Assembly: GCF_004403395.1 (NCBI RefSeq)
Contig: NZ_SOGN01000049.1
Coordinates: 1-64,000 of the forward strand
From: Cryobacterium cheniae
GTDB taxonomy: Bacteria; Actinomycetota; Actinomycetes; Actinomycetales; Microbacteriaceae
Length of the DNA: 64,000 bases
Direction: 5' to 3'
Shown here: piece after piece, positions 1 through 9,905 of the stretch
Position numbering within the stretch: position 1 is the stretch's first letter
How the letters are laid out: each line of letters opens with the position of its first letter
Made by a program: the position numbers and the translations under genes
The notes under the pieces: generated by a model
The model's input: only the letters and a program-made list of their open reading frames with translations
Told to the model about the DNA's origin: nothing
The model's database searches: none

Positions 1-123
1 AGTCACCACCTGCGGCGAAATCCCACGGCGAGCGGATGCGCCCGCGGCGTCGGGATCCGACCAACCGAACTCGTACACACCCAACCCCGCAAGTTCGGGA
101 CGGTCAAGCAGGACGTCAGACAT
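1..123 (-). CDS. sufB: Fe-S cluster assembly protein SufB, N-terminal fragment
   Basis: Only the first 41 codons lie in the window; the rest continues past base 1. The fragment starts MSDVLLDRPE and contains YEFGWSDPDAAGASARRGIS, which I recognise as the conserved N-terminus of actinobacterial SufB. SufB is the scaffold subunit of the cytoplasmic SufBCD complex that builds Fe-S clusters. The ATG at 121-123 is preceded by an AGAGG ribosome site. The gene is divergent from ctaA. The catalytic and cluster-binding parts are outside the window, so only the identity of the start can be judged. Confidence 0.85.
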   Translation of the reverse strand, partial: MSDVLLDRPELAGLGVYEFGWSDPDAAGASARRGISPQVVT

Positions 124-151
124 ATATACCTCTTCTCCCATCCACGACAAC

Positions 152-167
152 CCGGATATTAGTCCGG
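152..167. promoter_or_regulatory. Small inverted repeat in the sufB-ctaA divergent region
   Basis: CCGGA and TCCGG flank a 6-base AT-rich loop. On the minus strand the loop region gives TAATAT, a possible -10 box for sufB about 30 bases upstream of its ATG. The overlap could make it an operator, but no -35 is convincing and no specific regulator is recognisable. The rest of 124-391 shows no gene; it holds the sufB and ctaA promoter regions. Confidence 0.25.
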
Positions 168-391
168 TCATCCCCCGAGCGGCCTCCAGTGGAGACCCGG
201 TCGAGGAGCGGGTTGTGTGGGCGGCTACGTTGCGTACCTAAGATGTTTAAGGACGACGGGGGTGATGCGCCGCGATTATCTCAACCGCTGTGTTCCCGCC
301 CATGAAACACCTAATTCTACAGGCTGACGACGGGTTCAGGAGTGCGGTCCGGCGTTTTCACATGTGGGTCATCGAAGAGGAAGAAGAACCG

Positions 392-1333
392 GTGAATCGA
401 ATTGCGGCGTGGTTGCCGACGAGGATCGACAGGCGCGTGCGGGTGATCGCGTGGGTCTACCTCGCAGCCCAGATACTTCTGGTCGGGACGGGAGGCCTGG
501 TGCGCCTGACCAGCTCGGGCCTCGGCTGTCCCACCTGGCCCAAGTGCACCGCCGATTCCGTCGTGAACACACCCGAGATGGGCATCCACGGCGTCATCGA
601 ATTCGGTAATCGCATGCTCGGGGTTGCCCTCGGCCTGATCGCCATCGCGGCGTTCCTCGCCGTGGTGCGCCTCCGCAAGGAGCGCCCGGACCTGTTCTGG
701 ATTGCACTGCTGGCGGGGCTGGGTATCCCCGCTCAGGCCGTCATCGGCGGCATCAGTGTTCTCGCGCAGCTGAACCCCTACGTGGTCGGCTTCCACTTCG
801 TGATCTCGGTGATCCTGGTCTCGCTGTGCACCGTCTTCGTGCACCGGGTCTACACCGGCCGGGTGCAACGCACCCTCGCCGTACCGGTCTGGTACCGGGT
901 TCTGGCGTATGTCACGAGCGGGGTCGTGTTTGTCACGATTCTGGTCGGTATCCTCACCACCGGCTCGGGTCCCCACGCCGGCGACGCGGATGCTCCACGC
1001 ACGGGACTTGACCCTGAAATCCTGCAGCACGTGCACAGTTGGCCCGCCTACGCCACCGTTGCCCTCACCCTGGTGCTCCTGATCGCGGCCTTCTCACGGG
1101 CTCTGCCGACGCAGGGCTGGGCCCTGCTGCTACTGCTCGTCGAGGCCATGCAGGTCGGCGTTGGCCTGATCCAGTCGAACACGGGTCTCCCGGCCGGGCT
1201 GGTCGGCATCCACATGGTGCTGTCCTGCGTGCTCGTCGCCGTGATGACCGCGCTGATCCTGAACCTCAGCACGCCGGTCGATGCGCGGGTGTCCCCCCGA
1301 GCCACCAACCCGAACCTGGTCGGTCGACGGTAG
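392..1333 (+). CDS. ctaA: Heme A synthase CtaA (COX15 family)
   Basis: Integral membrane protein that oxidises the C8 methyl of heme O to make heme A for aa3-type cytochrome oxidase. The 313-residue product is the normal length for actinobacteria. Helix 1 (about residues 18-38) runs into the signature GGLVRLTSSGLGC. Cys46 and Cys52 form the extracytoplasmic cysteine pair seen in Gram-positive CtaA. Candidate heme-ligand histidines lie in HGVIEFGNR (His66), GFHFV (His135), HVHSW and GIHMV. About eight hydrophobic segments are visible. I chose the GTG at 392 because AGGAAG precedes it at good spacing; an ATG at 362 is an alternative. No heme O synthase gene (ctaB) lies beside it. Confidence 0.9.
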   Translation: MNRIAAWLPTRIDRRVRVIAWVYLAAQILLVGTGGLVRLTSSGLGCPTWPKCTADSVVNTPEMGIHGVIEFGNRMLGVALGLIAIAAFLAVVRLRKERPDLFWIALLAGLGIPAQAVIGGISVLAQLNPYVVGFHFVISVILVSLCTVFVHRVYTGRVQRTLAVPVWYRVLAYVTSGVVFVTILVGILTTGSGPHAGDADAPRTGLDPEILQHVHSWPAYATVALTLVLLIAAFSRALPTQGWALLLLLVEAMQVGVGLIQSNTGLPAGLVGIHMVLSCVLVAVMTALILNLSTPVDARVSPRATNPNLVGRR

Positions 1334-1410
1334 CGAATACCCGGGAGCGGTGACCACCGGGAGCTCTTCGCTGCGCGAGAACGCATCACGGGGTCCGAAC
1401 CGACGTTGCC

Positions 1411-1416
1411 TATACT
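1411..1416 (+). promoter_or_regulatory. Putative -10 box (TATACT) of the tkt operon
   Basis: TATACT is the best -10 match in the 236-bp gap 1334-1569 and would start a transcript near 1423, leaving a leader of about 145 bases before tkt. No good -35 is seen 17 bases upstream. No other gene is evident in the gap apart from a possible short leader reading frame (1422-1598). Confidence 0.4.
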
Positions 1417-1569
1417 GGGACATGCTCGCCAATCTCGGTGCATGCAGGCATGATCCACCGGAACCGGGCATCTGCTGCGACACCGTGATGACGCTGATGT
1501 CCTCGGGCGCGCACAACAGCGGGTGCGGGTTCTCAGCAACCTTCTCCCCTTCAGAAGGGTCAATACCAA

Positions 1570-3663
1570 GTGGCAGCACTGCAGTGGGATTCGATTGACA
1601 GCAAGGCGGTCGACACCGCACGCCTCCTCGCGGCCGATGCCGTGGAGAAGGTCGGGAACGGGCACCCGGGTACCGCCATGAGCCTTGCTCCCGCGGCCTA
1701 CCTTCTGTTCCAGAAGGTGATGCGTCGTGACCCGTCCGACAATGAGTGGATCGGTCGTGACCGTTTCATTCTCTCGGTCGGCCACAGCTCGCTCACCCAG
1801 TACGTTCAGTTGTACCTCGGTGGCTACGGCCTCGAGCTCGACGACCTGAAGGCGCTGCGCACCTGGGGTTCCAAGACCCCCGGGCACCCGGAATACGGCC
1901 ACACCGACGGGGTCGAGATCACGACCGGTCCCCTCGGCCAGGGTCTGGCCTCCGCCGTCGGCTTCGCCTACGCCTCCCGTTTCGAGCGGGGCATGTTCGA
2001 CCCGGATGCGTCGGTCGGCACGAGCCCGTTCGATCACTTCGTCTACGTGATCGCCGGCGACGGCGACCTGCAGGAAGGCATCACAAGCGAGGCCTCCTCC
2101 CTCGCCGGCCACCAGCAGCTCGGCAACCTGATCGCGATCTACGACAGCAACCAGATCTCCATCGAGGACGACACCAACATCGCCTTCACCGAGGACGTCG
2201 CGGCCCGCTATGCGGCCTACGACTGGCACGTGCAGACGGTGGACTGGAAGAAGACCGGCGAATACGTCGAAGACGTCGCCGCGCTCAACGACGCGATCGA
2301 GGCGGCCCAGTCCGTCACCGACAAGCCGTCGCTGATCATCCTGAAGACCATCATCGGCTGGCCCAGCCCGAAGAAGCAGAACACCGGCAAGATCCACGGA
2401 TCGGCGCTCGGCGCCGAGGAGTTGGCCGCCGTCAAGACGGTCCTCGGCTTCGACCCCGCGCAGTCCTTCGAGGTCACCGACGAGGTCATCGCCCACACCC
2501 GACGGGCCGTGGACCGCGGCGCCATCGCCCACGCCGCGTGGACCACCGCGTTCGACGCCTGGGCGACCGCCAACCCCGAGCGCAAGCACCTGCTCGACCG
2601 GGTGCTCTCCGGCGACCTGCCCGACGGCGTCGACGCTGCCCTCCCCGTCTTCCCCGCCGGAACCGAGGTGTCGACCCGGGCCGCGTCCGGCAAGGTCCTG
2701 ACCGCCCTCGGCGCCGTCATCCCCGAACTTTGGGGCGGCTCCGCCGACCTCGCCGAATCCAACAACACCACCATCAATGGTGCGGCCTCGTTCATCCCGA
2801 GCGAGCACTCCACCGGCGAGTGGACCGGCAACCCGTACGGCCGCGTGCTGCACTTCGGCATCCGCGAACACGCCATGGCCGCCATCCTCAACGGAATCGT
2901 GCTGCACGGGAACACGCGCCCCTTCGGTGGCACCTTCCTGATCTTCAGCGACTACATGCGTCCGGCCATCCGTCTGGCCGCGCTGATGAAGGCCCCGTCG
3001 ATTTTCGTCTGGACCCATGACTCCGTCGCCCTGGGCGAGGACGGCCCCACCCACCAGCCGATCGAGCAGCTTGCGACCCTGCGCGCCATCCCCGGACTCG
3101 ACGTGGTGCGCCCCGGCGACGCCAACGAGGTGTCCTGGGCATGGAAGACCATCCTCGAGCGCCGCCAGGGACCGGCCGGCATCGTGCTGACCCGCCAGAA
3201 CATTCCCGTGTTCGAGCGCGGCGAGGGCGACGCCACCGGCGACGTGCTCGCATCCGCCCAGAACGTGGCGAAGGGCGCCTACGTGCTCGCCGAGGCACAG
3301 GGCGGAACCCCCGACGTGATCCTGATCGGCACCGGCTCCGAGGTGCAGCTGGCCCTGGCGGCCCGCGAGCAGCTCCAGGCCGAGGGCATCAGCGCGCGCG
3401 TCGTCTCCGCCCCCAGCCTCGAGTGGTTCCGGGAGCAGAGCGCCGAGTACCGCGAGGCCGTGCTGCCGGCATCGATCACCGCCCGGGTATCGGTCGAGGC
3501 GGGAATCGCGTTGACCTGGGACAGATTCGTCGGCGACCGCGGCCGCAGCGTCTCGATCGAGCACTTCGGTGCGTCGGCCGACTACAAGACCCTGTTCCGT
3601 GAATTCGGCATCACGACGGATGCCGTCGTGGCCGCCGCCAAGGAATCCCTCGCCGCGCACTGA
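1570..3663 (+). CDS. tkt: Transketolase
   Basis: Thiamine-diphosphate enzyme that moves two-carbon units between sugar phosphates in the non-oxidative pentose phosphate pathway. The 697 residues match the family. The N-terminal domain carries GNGHPG (about 29-34) and the ThDP/metal-binding GDGDLQEG (163-170), and a C-terminal transketolase fold follows. Translation starts at GTG 1570 after an AGAAGG sequence. The product begins MAALQWDSIDSKAVDTARLL, typical of actinobacterial Tkt. It is the first gene of a tkt-tal-pgi-zwf-opcA-pgl operon; tal starts 60 bases downstream. Confidence 0.97.
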   Translation: MAALQWDSIDSKAVDTARLLAADAVEKVGNGHPGTAMSLAPAAYLLFQKVMRRDPSDNEWIGRDRFILSVGHSSLTQYVQLYLGGYGLELDDLKALRTWGSKTPGHPEYGHTDGVEITTGPLGQGLASAVGFAYASRFERGMFDPDASVGTSPFDHFVYVIAGDGDLQEGITSEASSLAGHQQLGNLIAIYDSNQISIEDDTNIAFTEDVAARYAAYDWHVQTVDWKKTGEYVEDVAALNDAIEAAQSVTDKPSLIILKTIIGWPSPKKQNTGKIHGSALGAEELAAVKTVLGFDPAQSFEVTDEVIAHTRRAVDRGAIAHAAWTTAFDAWATANPERKHLLDRVLSGDLPDGVDAALPVFPAGTEVSTRAASGKVLTALGAVIPELWGGSADLAESNNTTINGAASFIPSEHSTGEWTGNPYGRVLHFGIREHAMAAILNGIVLHGNTRPFGGTFLIFSDYMRPAIRLAALMKAPSIFVWTHDSVALGEDGPTHQPIEQLATLRAIPGLDVVRPGDANEVSWAWKTILERRQGPAGIVLTRQNIPVFERGEGDATGDVLASAQNVAKGAYVLAEAQGGTPDVILIGTGSEVQLALAAREQLQAEGISARVVSAPSLEWFREQSAEYREAVLPASITARVSVEAGIALTWDRFVGDRGRSVSIEHFGASADYKTLFREFGITTDAVVAAAKESLAAH

Positions 3664-3723
3664 GCCTGCCGCACGGCGACACCACACACCTGAACACCCT
3701 GCATTTTAAAGGAGATACGAAAC

Positions 3724-4860
3724 ATGACTGAGAACACTCCCCTCGCCGAGCTGTCACTAGCCGGCGTCAGCATCTGGCTGGACGACCTGTCCCGGGAGCG
3801 CATCGCTTCCGGCGGCCTGGCAAACCTGATCGACACGAAGAACGTCGTCGGCGTGACCACCAACCCGACGATCTTCGCCGGCGCCCTGAGCAAGGGTGAG
3901 GCGTACGCCGAGCAGGTTTCGGCTCTGGCCGCCGCCGGCACCAGCGTGCACGACGCCGTGTTCGAGATCACCACCGACGATGTGACCGCGGCCTGCGATA
4001 TTTTCCGTCCGGTCTACGATCGCACCCACGGCGTCGACGGGCGCGTCTCGATCGAGGTCGAGCCCGGACTGGCCCACGACGCGGCCGGCACGGTCACGCA
4101 GGCCCAGGAACTGTGGGCGAAGGTCAATCGGCCCAACGCCATGATTAAGATCCCCGCAACGGTGGAAGGCCTCGAAGCGATTACCGCGACGATCGCCCTC
4201 GGCATCAGCGTCAACGTCACCCTGATCTTCAGCCTCGAGCGTCACCGCCAGGTCATCAACGCGTACCTGTCCGGTCTGGAGAAGGCCAAGGCCGCCGGCA
4301 TCGACCTCAGCACGATCCACTCCGTCGCGTCGTTCTTCGTGTCGCGGGTCGACACCGAGATCAACGGCCGCCTCGAGGTCATCGGGACGGATACCGCGCT
4401 CTCGCTCAAGAGCAAGGCCGGCGTCGCCAATGCCCAGCTCGCCTACCAGGTCTACGAGGAAGCCTTCTCCACGGAGCGCTCCCTCGGTCTGATCAGTGCC
4501 GGCGCCAACAAGCAACGTCCCCTCTGGGCCTCCACCGGCGTCAAGGACCCCGCCCTCCCCGACACCCTCTACGTGACCAACCTGGTTGCGCCCGAGGTCG
4601 TCAACACCATGCCGGAGAAGACCCTCGAGGCCACACTCGACCACGGCGTCATTCCCGCGAACTCCGTCAGCGGAGCGTACGACGAAGCCAACCGGGTCCT
4701 CGACGCCCTGGCCGACGAGGGTGTCTCCTACAACGACGTCACCCAGGTTCTCGAGGCCGAAGGCGTCGCCAAGTTCATCATCTCGTGGAACGAGCTCCTG
4801 GACACCGTGACCGCCGCCCTCGACTCCGCCAGGACGACCGCGACCGGCGCAGCACTGTGA
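3724..4860 (+). CDS. tal: Transaldolase
   Basis: Transfers a dihydroxyacetone unit between sugar phosphates, linking the pentose phosphate pathway to glycolysis. The 378-residue length is that of the long actinobacterial transaldolases. TTNPTIF is at 45-51 and the Schiff-base lysine is Lys142 in MIKIPAT. The ATG has a clear AAAGGAGA ribosome site. The stop codon overlaps the GTG of pgi (GTGA), so the two are translationally coupled. Confidence 0.96.
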   Translation: MTENTPLAELSLAGVSIWLDDLSRERIASGGLANLIDTKNVVGVTTNPTIFAGALSKGEAYAEQVSALAAAGTSVHDAVFEITTDDVTAACDIFRPVYDRTHGVDGRVSIEVEPGLAHDAAGTVTQAQELWAKVNRPNAMIKIPATVEGLEAITATIALGISVNVTLIFSLERHRQVINAYLSGLEKAKAAGIDLSTIHSVASFFVSRVDTEINGRLEVIGTDTALSLKSKAGVANAQLAYQVYEEAFSTERSLGLISAGANKQRPLWASTGVKDPALPDTLYVTNLVAPEVVNTMPEKTLEATLDHGVIPANSVSGAYDEANRVLDALADEGVSYNDVTQVLEAEGVAKFIISWNELLDTVTAALDSARTTATGAAL

Positions 4861-6464
4861 GCTTCCGCATCTCCGTCAGCGGCGCTGCCGCCGACGCCGT
4901 GCGCACCACCGTCCCGACCCTGGTTGCCGACCTCGTCGCATCCGGAATCACCGCACTCGACCCGGCCCTCTGGGGCCCGGACGCCGAGGCCGAAGCCGCG
5001 AAGCGACTCGGCTGGACCGAGTCAGTCGCAGATTCCCGCCCGCTGATTCCGGAGATCCTCGCCCTGCGCGACTCACTGCGGGCTGCCGGTGTCACCCGCA
5101 TCGCCCTCGCCGGAATGGGCGGCTCCTCGCTGGCCCCCGAGGTCATCACCCGCACCTCGGGTGTGCCGCTCACCGTGCTCGATTCGACCGACCCCGGCCA
5201 GGTCCTCTCGGCCCTCGGCCAGAATCTGGCCTCCACCGCGCTCGTCGTGTCGTCGAAGTCCGGATCGACGGCCGAGACCGACAGCCAGCGGCGCGTCTTC
5301 GAACGCGCCTTCCGTGAGGCCGGGATCGACCCGGTCGAGCGCATCATCATCGTCACCGACCCCGGCTCCCCGCTCGACGCCGACGCCCGCTCCGTGGGCT
5401 ACCGCGTCTTCAACGCGGATCCCACGGTCGGTGGACGTTTCTCGGTGCTGACCGCGTTCGGACTCGTTCCGTCCGGTCTCGCCGGCGTGGACATCGCCGA
5501 GCTGCTCGACGAGGCCGAGGCCATTTCGCTCTCCCTCGCCATTGACCGCCCCGAGAACCCGGGACTCATCCTGGGTGCGGCCATCGCCGCGACCACCCCG
5601 CGCCGCGACAAGCTCGCGATCGTCGAGGACGGTACCCACATCGTGGGGTTCGCCGACTGGGCCGAGCAGCTCATCGCCGAGTCGACCGGCAAGCAGGGCG
5701 TCGGCATCCTTCCCGTCGTGCTCGACCGGGAGGCCCCCGAGCTGTCGCTGAACCTGCCGGACCTGCAGGTTGTGCGCCTGGTCGCCGACGCCGGCCTGCA
5801 CGTGTTCACGGACAACGACGGACGGGACGAGATCCGGGTCAGCGGCACCCTCGGCGCGCAGTTCCTCGTCTGGGAGTATGCCACGGCCGTCGCCGGCCGC
5901 CTGCTCGGCATCAACCCGTTCGACCAGCCTGATGTCGAGGCCGCCAAGAACGCCACCAGGGCGCTCCTCAACACGAGCCCCGAGCCCGCGCCGGCGGCCT
6001 TCATTTCGGACGGCATCGAGATCCGCGGAACGGCGCACGTGATCGGCGCCGCGAGCGACCTCGCGTCGGCCGTCGACGCCCTGATCGAGGAACTCGGTCC
6101 GGACGGCTACCTCTCCGTACAGGCCTACGTCAACCGGCTGGCGCTGCCGCAGCTCGCCGAAATCCGCGACCTGCTGGCTGCACTGGCCAAGCGCCCGGTC
6201 ACGTTCGGCTGGGGACCCCGGTTCCTGCACTCCACCGGCCAGCTACACAAGGGCGGACCGACCACCGGGGTGTTTCTGCAGATCCTCACCACCCCGGCCG
6301 TCGACCTGGACATCCCGGACCGCCCGTTCACGTTCGGCGAACTCATCCAGGCCCAGGCCAGCGGTGACGCCAGCGTGCTCGCGGACCACGGTCGCCCGGT
6401 GCTGACGCTGACGCTGACCGACCCCGCGAAGAACATCACCACCCTGTTCGACGCACTGCGCTGA
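4857..6464 (+). CDS. pgi: Glucose-6-phosphate isomerase
   Basis: Interconverts glucose-6-phosphate and fructose-6-phosphate. The 535-residue protein has the SIS-type sugar-phosphate motif [10 protein letters not shown] (132-141), preceded by [10 protein letters not shown] (87-96). The start is the GTG at 4857, which overlaps the tal stop. The reading frame extends upstream to 4785, but that part lies inside tal and has tal-shadow composition. Its place between tal and zwf puts the branch-point isomerase under the same control as the NADPH-generating arm. Confidence 0.94.
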   Translation: MSFRISVSGAAADAVRTTVPTLVADLVASGITALDPALWGPDAEAEAAKRLGWTESVADSRPLIPEILALRDSLRAAGVTRIALAGMGGSSLAPEVITRTSGVPLTVLDSTDPGQVLSALGQNLASTALVVSSKSGSTAETDSQRRVFERAFREAGIDPVERIIIVTDPGSPLDADARSVGYRVFNADPTVGGRFSVLTAFGLVPSGLAGVDIAELLDEAEAISLSLAIDRPENPGLILGAAIAATTPRRDKLAIVEDGTHIVGFADWAEQLIAESTGKQGVGILPVVLDREAPELSLNLPDLQVVRLVADAGLHVFTDNDGRDEIRVSGTLGAQFLVWEYATAVAGRLLGINPFDQPDVEAAKNATRALLNTSPEPAPAAFISDGIEIRGTAHVIGAASDLASAVDALIEELGPDGYLSVQAYVNRLALPQLAEIRDLLAALAKRPVTFGWGPRFLHSTGQLHKGGPTTGVFLQILTTPAVDLDIPDRPFTFGELIQAQASGDASVLADHGRPVLTLTLTDPAKNITTLFDALR

Positions 6465-6535
6465 CCCGTCGGGCGCCGGCCGAGAGCCGGCGCCCGACCC
6501 GTCCGTGTTCGACCGTCACACTTCGAAGGAGCTGC

Positions 6536-8077
6536 ATGTCCCCGGTGGAAATCACCCCGGAGTTCAATCCACTGCGTTCACCGAACGACTACCGTCTGAA
6601 TCGCATCGCGGGGCCCAGCAGCCTCGTGATCTTCGGCGTCACCGGTGACCTGTCGCGGAAGAAACTCATGCCGGCCGTCTATGACCTCGCCAACCGCGGT
6701 CTTCTTCCGCCGGGTTTCGCGCTCGTCGGATTCGCCCGCCGCGACTGGACCAACGAGGACTTCATGGCGGTCGTGCACGACTCCGTCAAGGAGTACGCGC
6801 GCACCGAGTTCAACGAGGACGTCTGGGCCCAGCTGGCTGAAGGCATCCGTTTCGTGCAGGGGTCGTTCGACGACGCCGCGTCGTTCCAGCTGCTCAAGGA
6901 CACCATCGCGCAGCTGGACCGGGCGCGCGGGACGATGGGCAACCATGCGTTCTACCTGTCCATCCCGCCGAAAGCGTTCCCGCAGGTCACGGAGCAGCTC
7001 CGCCGCTCCGGCCTGGCCGAGCAGACGGACGGGCAGTGGCGCCGGGTCGTGATCGAGAAACCGTTCGGCAGTGACCTGCAGACCGCGCGCGACTTGAACG
7101 CCGTGGTCGAGTCGGTCTTCCCGCCCGACTCGGTCTTCCGCATCGACCACTACCTCGGCAAGGAGACGGTTCAGAACATCCTGGCCCTCCGGTTCGCGAA
7201 CCAGCTCTACGAACCGATCTGGAACGCCAACTACGTCGACCACGTGCAGATCACCATGGCCGAGGACATCGGCGTGGGCGGACGGGCGGGCTACTACGAC
7301 GGCATCGGCGCCGCCAGGGACGTCATCCAGAACCACCTGCTGCAGCTGCTGGCATTGACCGCCATGGAGGAACCCATCTCCTTCGACGCGTCCGACTTGC
7401 GGACGGAGAAGGAGAAGGTCCTCGCCTCCATTCGGCTTCCCGATGACCTGGCAACCGGCACGGCCCGCGGCCAGTACGCCGGTGGCTGGCAGGGCGGCGA
7501 GAAGGTCCGGGGTTTCCTGGACGAGGACGGGATGGACCCCGAATCCCTCACCGAAACGTACGCCGCGCTGCGGCTGACCATCGAGAACCGCCGCTGGTCG
7601 GGCGTGCCGTTCTACCTGCGTGCGGGCAAGCGGCTGGGCCGCCGGGTCACCGAGATCGCAGTGGTCTTCAAACGAGCACCGCAGCATCTCTTCGGCAAGG
7701 GGAACTCCACACCGCTGGGCGAGAATGCCCTGGTCATCCGGGTTCAGCCCGACGAGGGTGTCACCATCCGGTTCGGCTCCAAAGTTCCCGGCGCCGGTAT
7801 GCAGGTGCGCGACGTGACGATGGACTTCGGTTACGGCCACGCGTTCACCGAGGCCAGCCCGGAAGCCTACGAGCGGCTGATTCTCGACGTGCTCCTGGGC
7901 GATCCGCCTCTCTTTCCACGGCACGAAGAGGTCGAACTGTCCTGGAAGATCCTCGATCCGATCGAGGAGTTCTGGGCGAAGCAGGGCCAGCCGGAGCAAT
8001 ACCGTCCGGGAACCTGGGGTCCTGCCTCAGCCGATGAACTGCTGTCCCGCGATGGCCGACACTGGAGACGCCCATGA
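6536..8077 (+). CDS. zwf: Glucose-6-phosphate 1-dehydrogenase
   Basis: Catalyses the first oxidative step of the pentose phosphate pathway, producing 6-phosphogluconolactone and NADPH. The 513 residues are full length. The dinucleotide-binding GVTGDLSRKK is at 34-43. The substrate and catalytic motif RIDHYLGKE is at 202-210 and holds the catalytic histidine. GAAGGAG precedes the ATG. The last four bases (ATGA) overlap opcA, the assembly factor for this enzyme. Confidence 0.97.
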   Translation: MSPVEITPEFNPLRSPNDYRLNRIAGPSSLVIFGVTGDLSRKKLMPAVYDLANRGLLPPGFALVGFARRDWTNEDFMAVVHDSVKEYARTEFNEDVWAQLAEGIRFVQGSFDDAASFQLLKDTIAQLDRARGTMGNHAFYLSIPPKAFPQVTEQLRRSGLAEQTDGQWRRVVIEKPFGSDLQTARDLNAVVESVFPPDSVFRIDHYLGKETVQNILALRFANQLYEPIWNANYVDHVQITMAEDIGVGGRAGYYDGIGAARDVIQNHLLQLLALTAMEEPISFDASDLRTEKEKVLASIRLPDDLATGTARGQYAGGWQGGEKVRGFLDEDGMDPESLTETYAALRLTIENRRWSGVPFYLRAGKRLGRRVTEIAVVFKRAPQHLFGKGNSTPLGENALVIRVQPDEGVTIRFGSKVPGAGMQVRDVTMDFGYGHAFTEASPEAYERLILDVLLGDPPLFPRHEEVELSWKILDPIEEFWAKQGQPEQYRPGTWGPASADELLSRDGRHWRRP

Positions 8078-9042
8078 TCGTCGATCTGCCCAACACCACC
8101 ACCTCCAAGATCTCGAAGGCCCTGGTGCGCATCCGTGAGGAAGGCGGTGCCGTGGCCCTCGGCCGGGTGCTGACGCTGATCATCGCGTCCACCATGGGCC
8201 GCGAGGAAGAGGCCATCGAGGCCGCGAACGACGCATCCCGCGAACACCCCATGCGCGTGATCGTGCTGTCGACGATGGACCAGGACGCCACGGCCTCCCC
8301 GCTCGCCCCCCGGGTTGACGCGGAAATCCGCGTCGGCGGCGACGCGGGCGCCAGCGAGGTCATCGTGCTGCGCGCCTACGGCGAGGCCGCCAGCGACCCG
8401 GAAAGCCTCGTCACGGGTCTGCTCCTGCCCGACGCCCCCGTCGTGGCCTGGTGGCCCGGTGTGGCGCCGGCCGTGCCCGCGGATTCTCCCCTCGGGCGCA
8501 TCGCCCACCGACGCATCACGGATGCCTCCGCGCAGCCTGACCCCCAGGCCGCACTGCACCACCTGTGCAGCTCGTACCGTCCCGGCGATACGGACTTCGC
8601 CTGGACCCGCCTCACCCTGTGGCGCGCCCAGCTCGCGGCGGTCCTCGACCAGCCGCCCTACCTGCCCGTGACCGCGGTGCAGGTGTCCGGCGCCGCGGAC
8701 TCGCCGTCGACGACTCTGCTCGCCGCCTGGCTCGCCCTGCAGCTGCAGATCCCCGTCGACTACGCGTTCACCACGGGCCCGCTGTCCCACGGCATCCGGA
8801 GTGTGCACCTCACGCGCTCCGCCGGGCTCATCTCGCTCGAGCGGGACGTTCCCGACGTCGCCAGACTGACCCAACCCGGCCAGCCCGTGCAGGATCTCAC
8901 CCTCAAGCGACGGAGCCTGCGCGACTGCCTCAGCGACGAACTGCGCCGGCTCGACCCCGATGAGCTGTATGGTGAGGTCATCACGCGCGGCCTACCGCAC
9001 CTTGACGATGTGGTCGCAGAACAAGACGAAGGACGACCGTGA
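8074..9042 (+). CDS. opcA: Glucose-6-phosphate dehydrogenase assembly protein OpcA
   Basis: OpcA is needed for full Zwf activity in actinobacteria and cyanobacteria; it has no known catalysis of its own. The 322-residue product starts MIVDLPNTTTSKISKALVRI, typical of actinobacterial OpcA. It overlaps zwf by ATGA and pgl by GTGA, which suggests stoichiometric, coupled translation. No signal peptide or membrane segment is visible. Confidence 0.93.
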   Translation: MIVDLPNTTTSKISKALVRIREEGGAVALGRVLTLIIASTMGREEEAIEAANDASREHPMRVIVLSTMDQDATASPLAPRVDAEIRVGGDAGASEVIVLRAYGEAASDPESLVTGLLLPDAPVVAWWPGVAPAVPADSPLGRIAHRRITDASAQPDPQAALHHLCSSYRPGDTDFAWTRLTLWRAQLAAVLDQPPYLPVTAVQVSGAADSPSTTLLAAWLALQLQIPVDYAFTTGPLSHGIRSVHLTRSAGLISLERDVPDVARLTQPGQPVQDLTLKRRSLRDCLSDELRRLDPDELYGEVITRGLPHLDDVVAEQDEGRP

Positions 9043-9809
9043 CCAACGAACGACGCGTACTCGTGCACCCCGATCGGGCGGCCCTGGCTGCCTCGGTGGC
9101 GGCCCGTTTCATCACAACGACCGTAGATCTCCTGCACGAACAGGGTGAGGTCAATGTTGTCCTGGCCGGTGGCACCGTCGCCATGGAGGTCCTGCAGGCT
9201 GTCAACACCTCCGCGGCCCGCGACACCATCGACTGGAACCAGGTCACATTCTGGTGGGGGGACGAGCGCTGGGTTCCGAAGAACAACCCCGAACGCAACG
9301 AACTCCAGGCCCGCGCGGCACTGCTCGACCACATCCGGATCCCGGAAGCCAACATCCACCCGTTCGCCGCCTCCGACGAGGGCGTCGACCTCGACGCTGC
9401 CGCAGAGAACTACGCCGTCCAGCTCGAGTCCTCCTCGATCGACGGGACCGACCTGCCGCGCTTCGACATCACCTTCCTCGGCGTGGGCCCGGACGGTCAC
9501 GTCGCCTCCCTGTTCCCGCACCAGCCCGGCATCCGCGAACACAGCAAGAGCGTTCTCGCCGTGCGCAATTCTCCCAAGGCCCCGTCCGAGCGGCTCAGCC
9601 TCAGCCGTCCGGCCCTGAACTCCTCCCGGTGCGTGTGGATGGTGCTGGCCGGCCCGGACAAGGCGTCGGCACTCGGTCTCGCCCTGGCAGGCGCAAGCCG
9701 CGACGAGGTGCCCGTGGCGGGCATCAAGGGCCGACGGTACACGAACTTCTTCGTCGACCGGGAGGCCGCCGCGGAAGTCCCCGAGAACCTCACCGCGTCG
9801 ACGTTCTAG
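9039..9809 (+). CDS. pgl: 6-phosphogluconolactonase
   Basis: Hydrolyses the lactone made by Zwf to 6-phosphogluconate. The 256-residue protein has the NagB-type fold signature VVLAGGTVAME (40-50) and FWWGDERWVP (71-80). GTG start in a GTGA overlap with opcA. It is the last gene of the operon, and a strong hairpin terminator follows 27 bases after the stop. gnd (6-phosphogluconate dehydrogenase) is not in the window. Confidence 0.94.
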   Translation: MTNERRVLVHPDRAALAASVAARFITTTVDLLHEQGEVNVVLAGGTVAMEVLQAVNTSAARDTIDWNQVTFWWGDERWVPKNNPERNELQARAALLDHIRIPEANIHPFAASDEGVDLDAAAENYAVQLESSSIDGTDLPRFDITFLGVGPDGHVASLFPHQPGIREHSKSVLAVRNSPKAPSERLSLSRPALNSSRCVWMVLAGPDKASALGLALAGASRDEVPVAGIKGRRYTNFFVDREAAAEVPENLTASTF

Positions 9810-9836
9810 CGCGAACACCGTTCCCCCCGCAAACCC

Positions 9837-9884
9837 GTGAACCGCGAAAGGCCCCGACCGAAGTCGGGGCCTTTCGCGGTTCAC
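9837..9884. terminator. Bidirectional intrinsic terminator between pgl and rbpA
   Basis: Perfect 21-bp stem (9837-9857 with 9864-9884) and a 6-base loop. The stem contains CGAAAGGCCCCGA and its complement CGGGGCCTTTCG. It lies between convergent pgl (+) and rbpA (-), so it can stop both transcripts. Confidence 0.9.
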
Positions 9885-9905
9885 GAAGAGCGTGAGCGAA
9901 GAGCG

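Noticed and set aside
36-305. Short plus-strand frame over the sufB-ctaA region
   Set aside because: Covers the real sufB start in antisense and the promoter region; product is R/P/T-rich without a ribosome site.
1048-3687. Minus-strand open frame of 879 codons opposite tkt and ctaA
   Set aside because: Antisense shadow of transketolase; rich in G, R, D and H with no domain or ribosome site.
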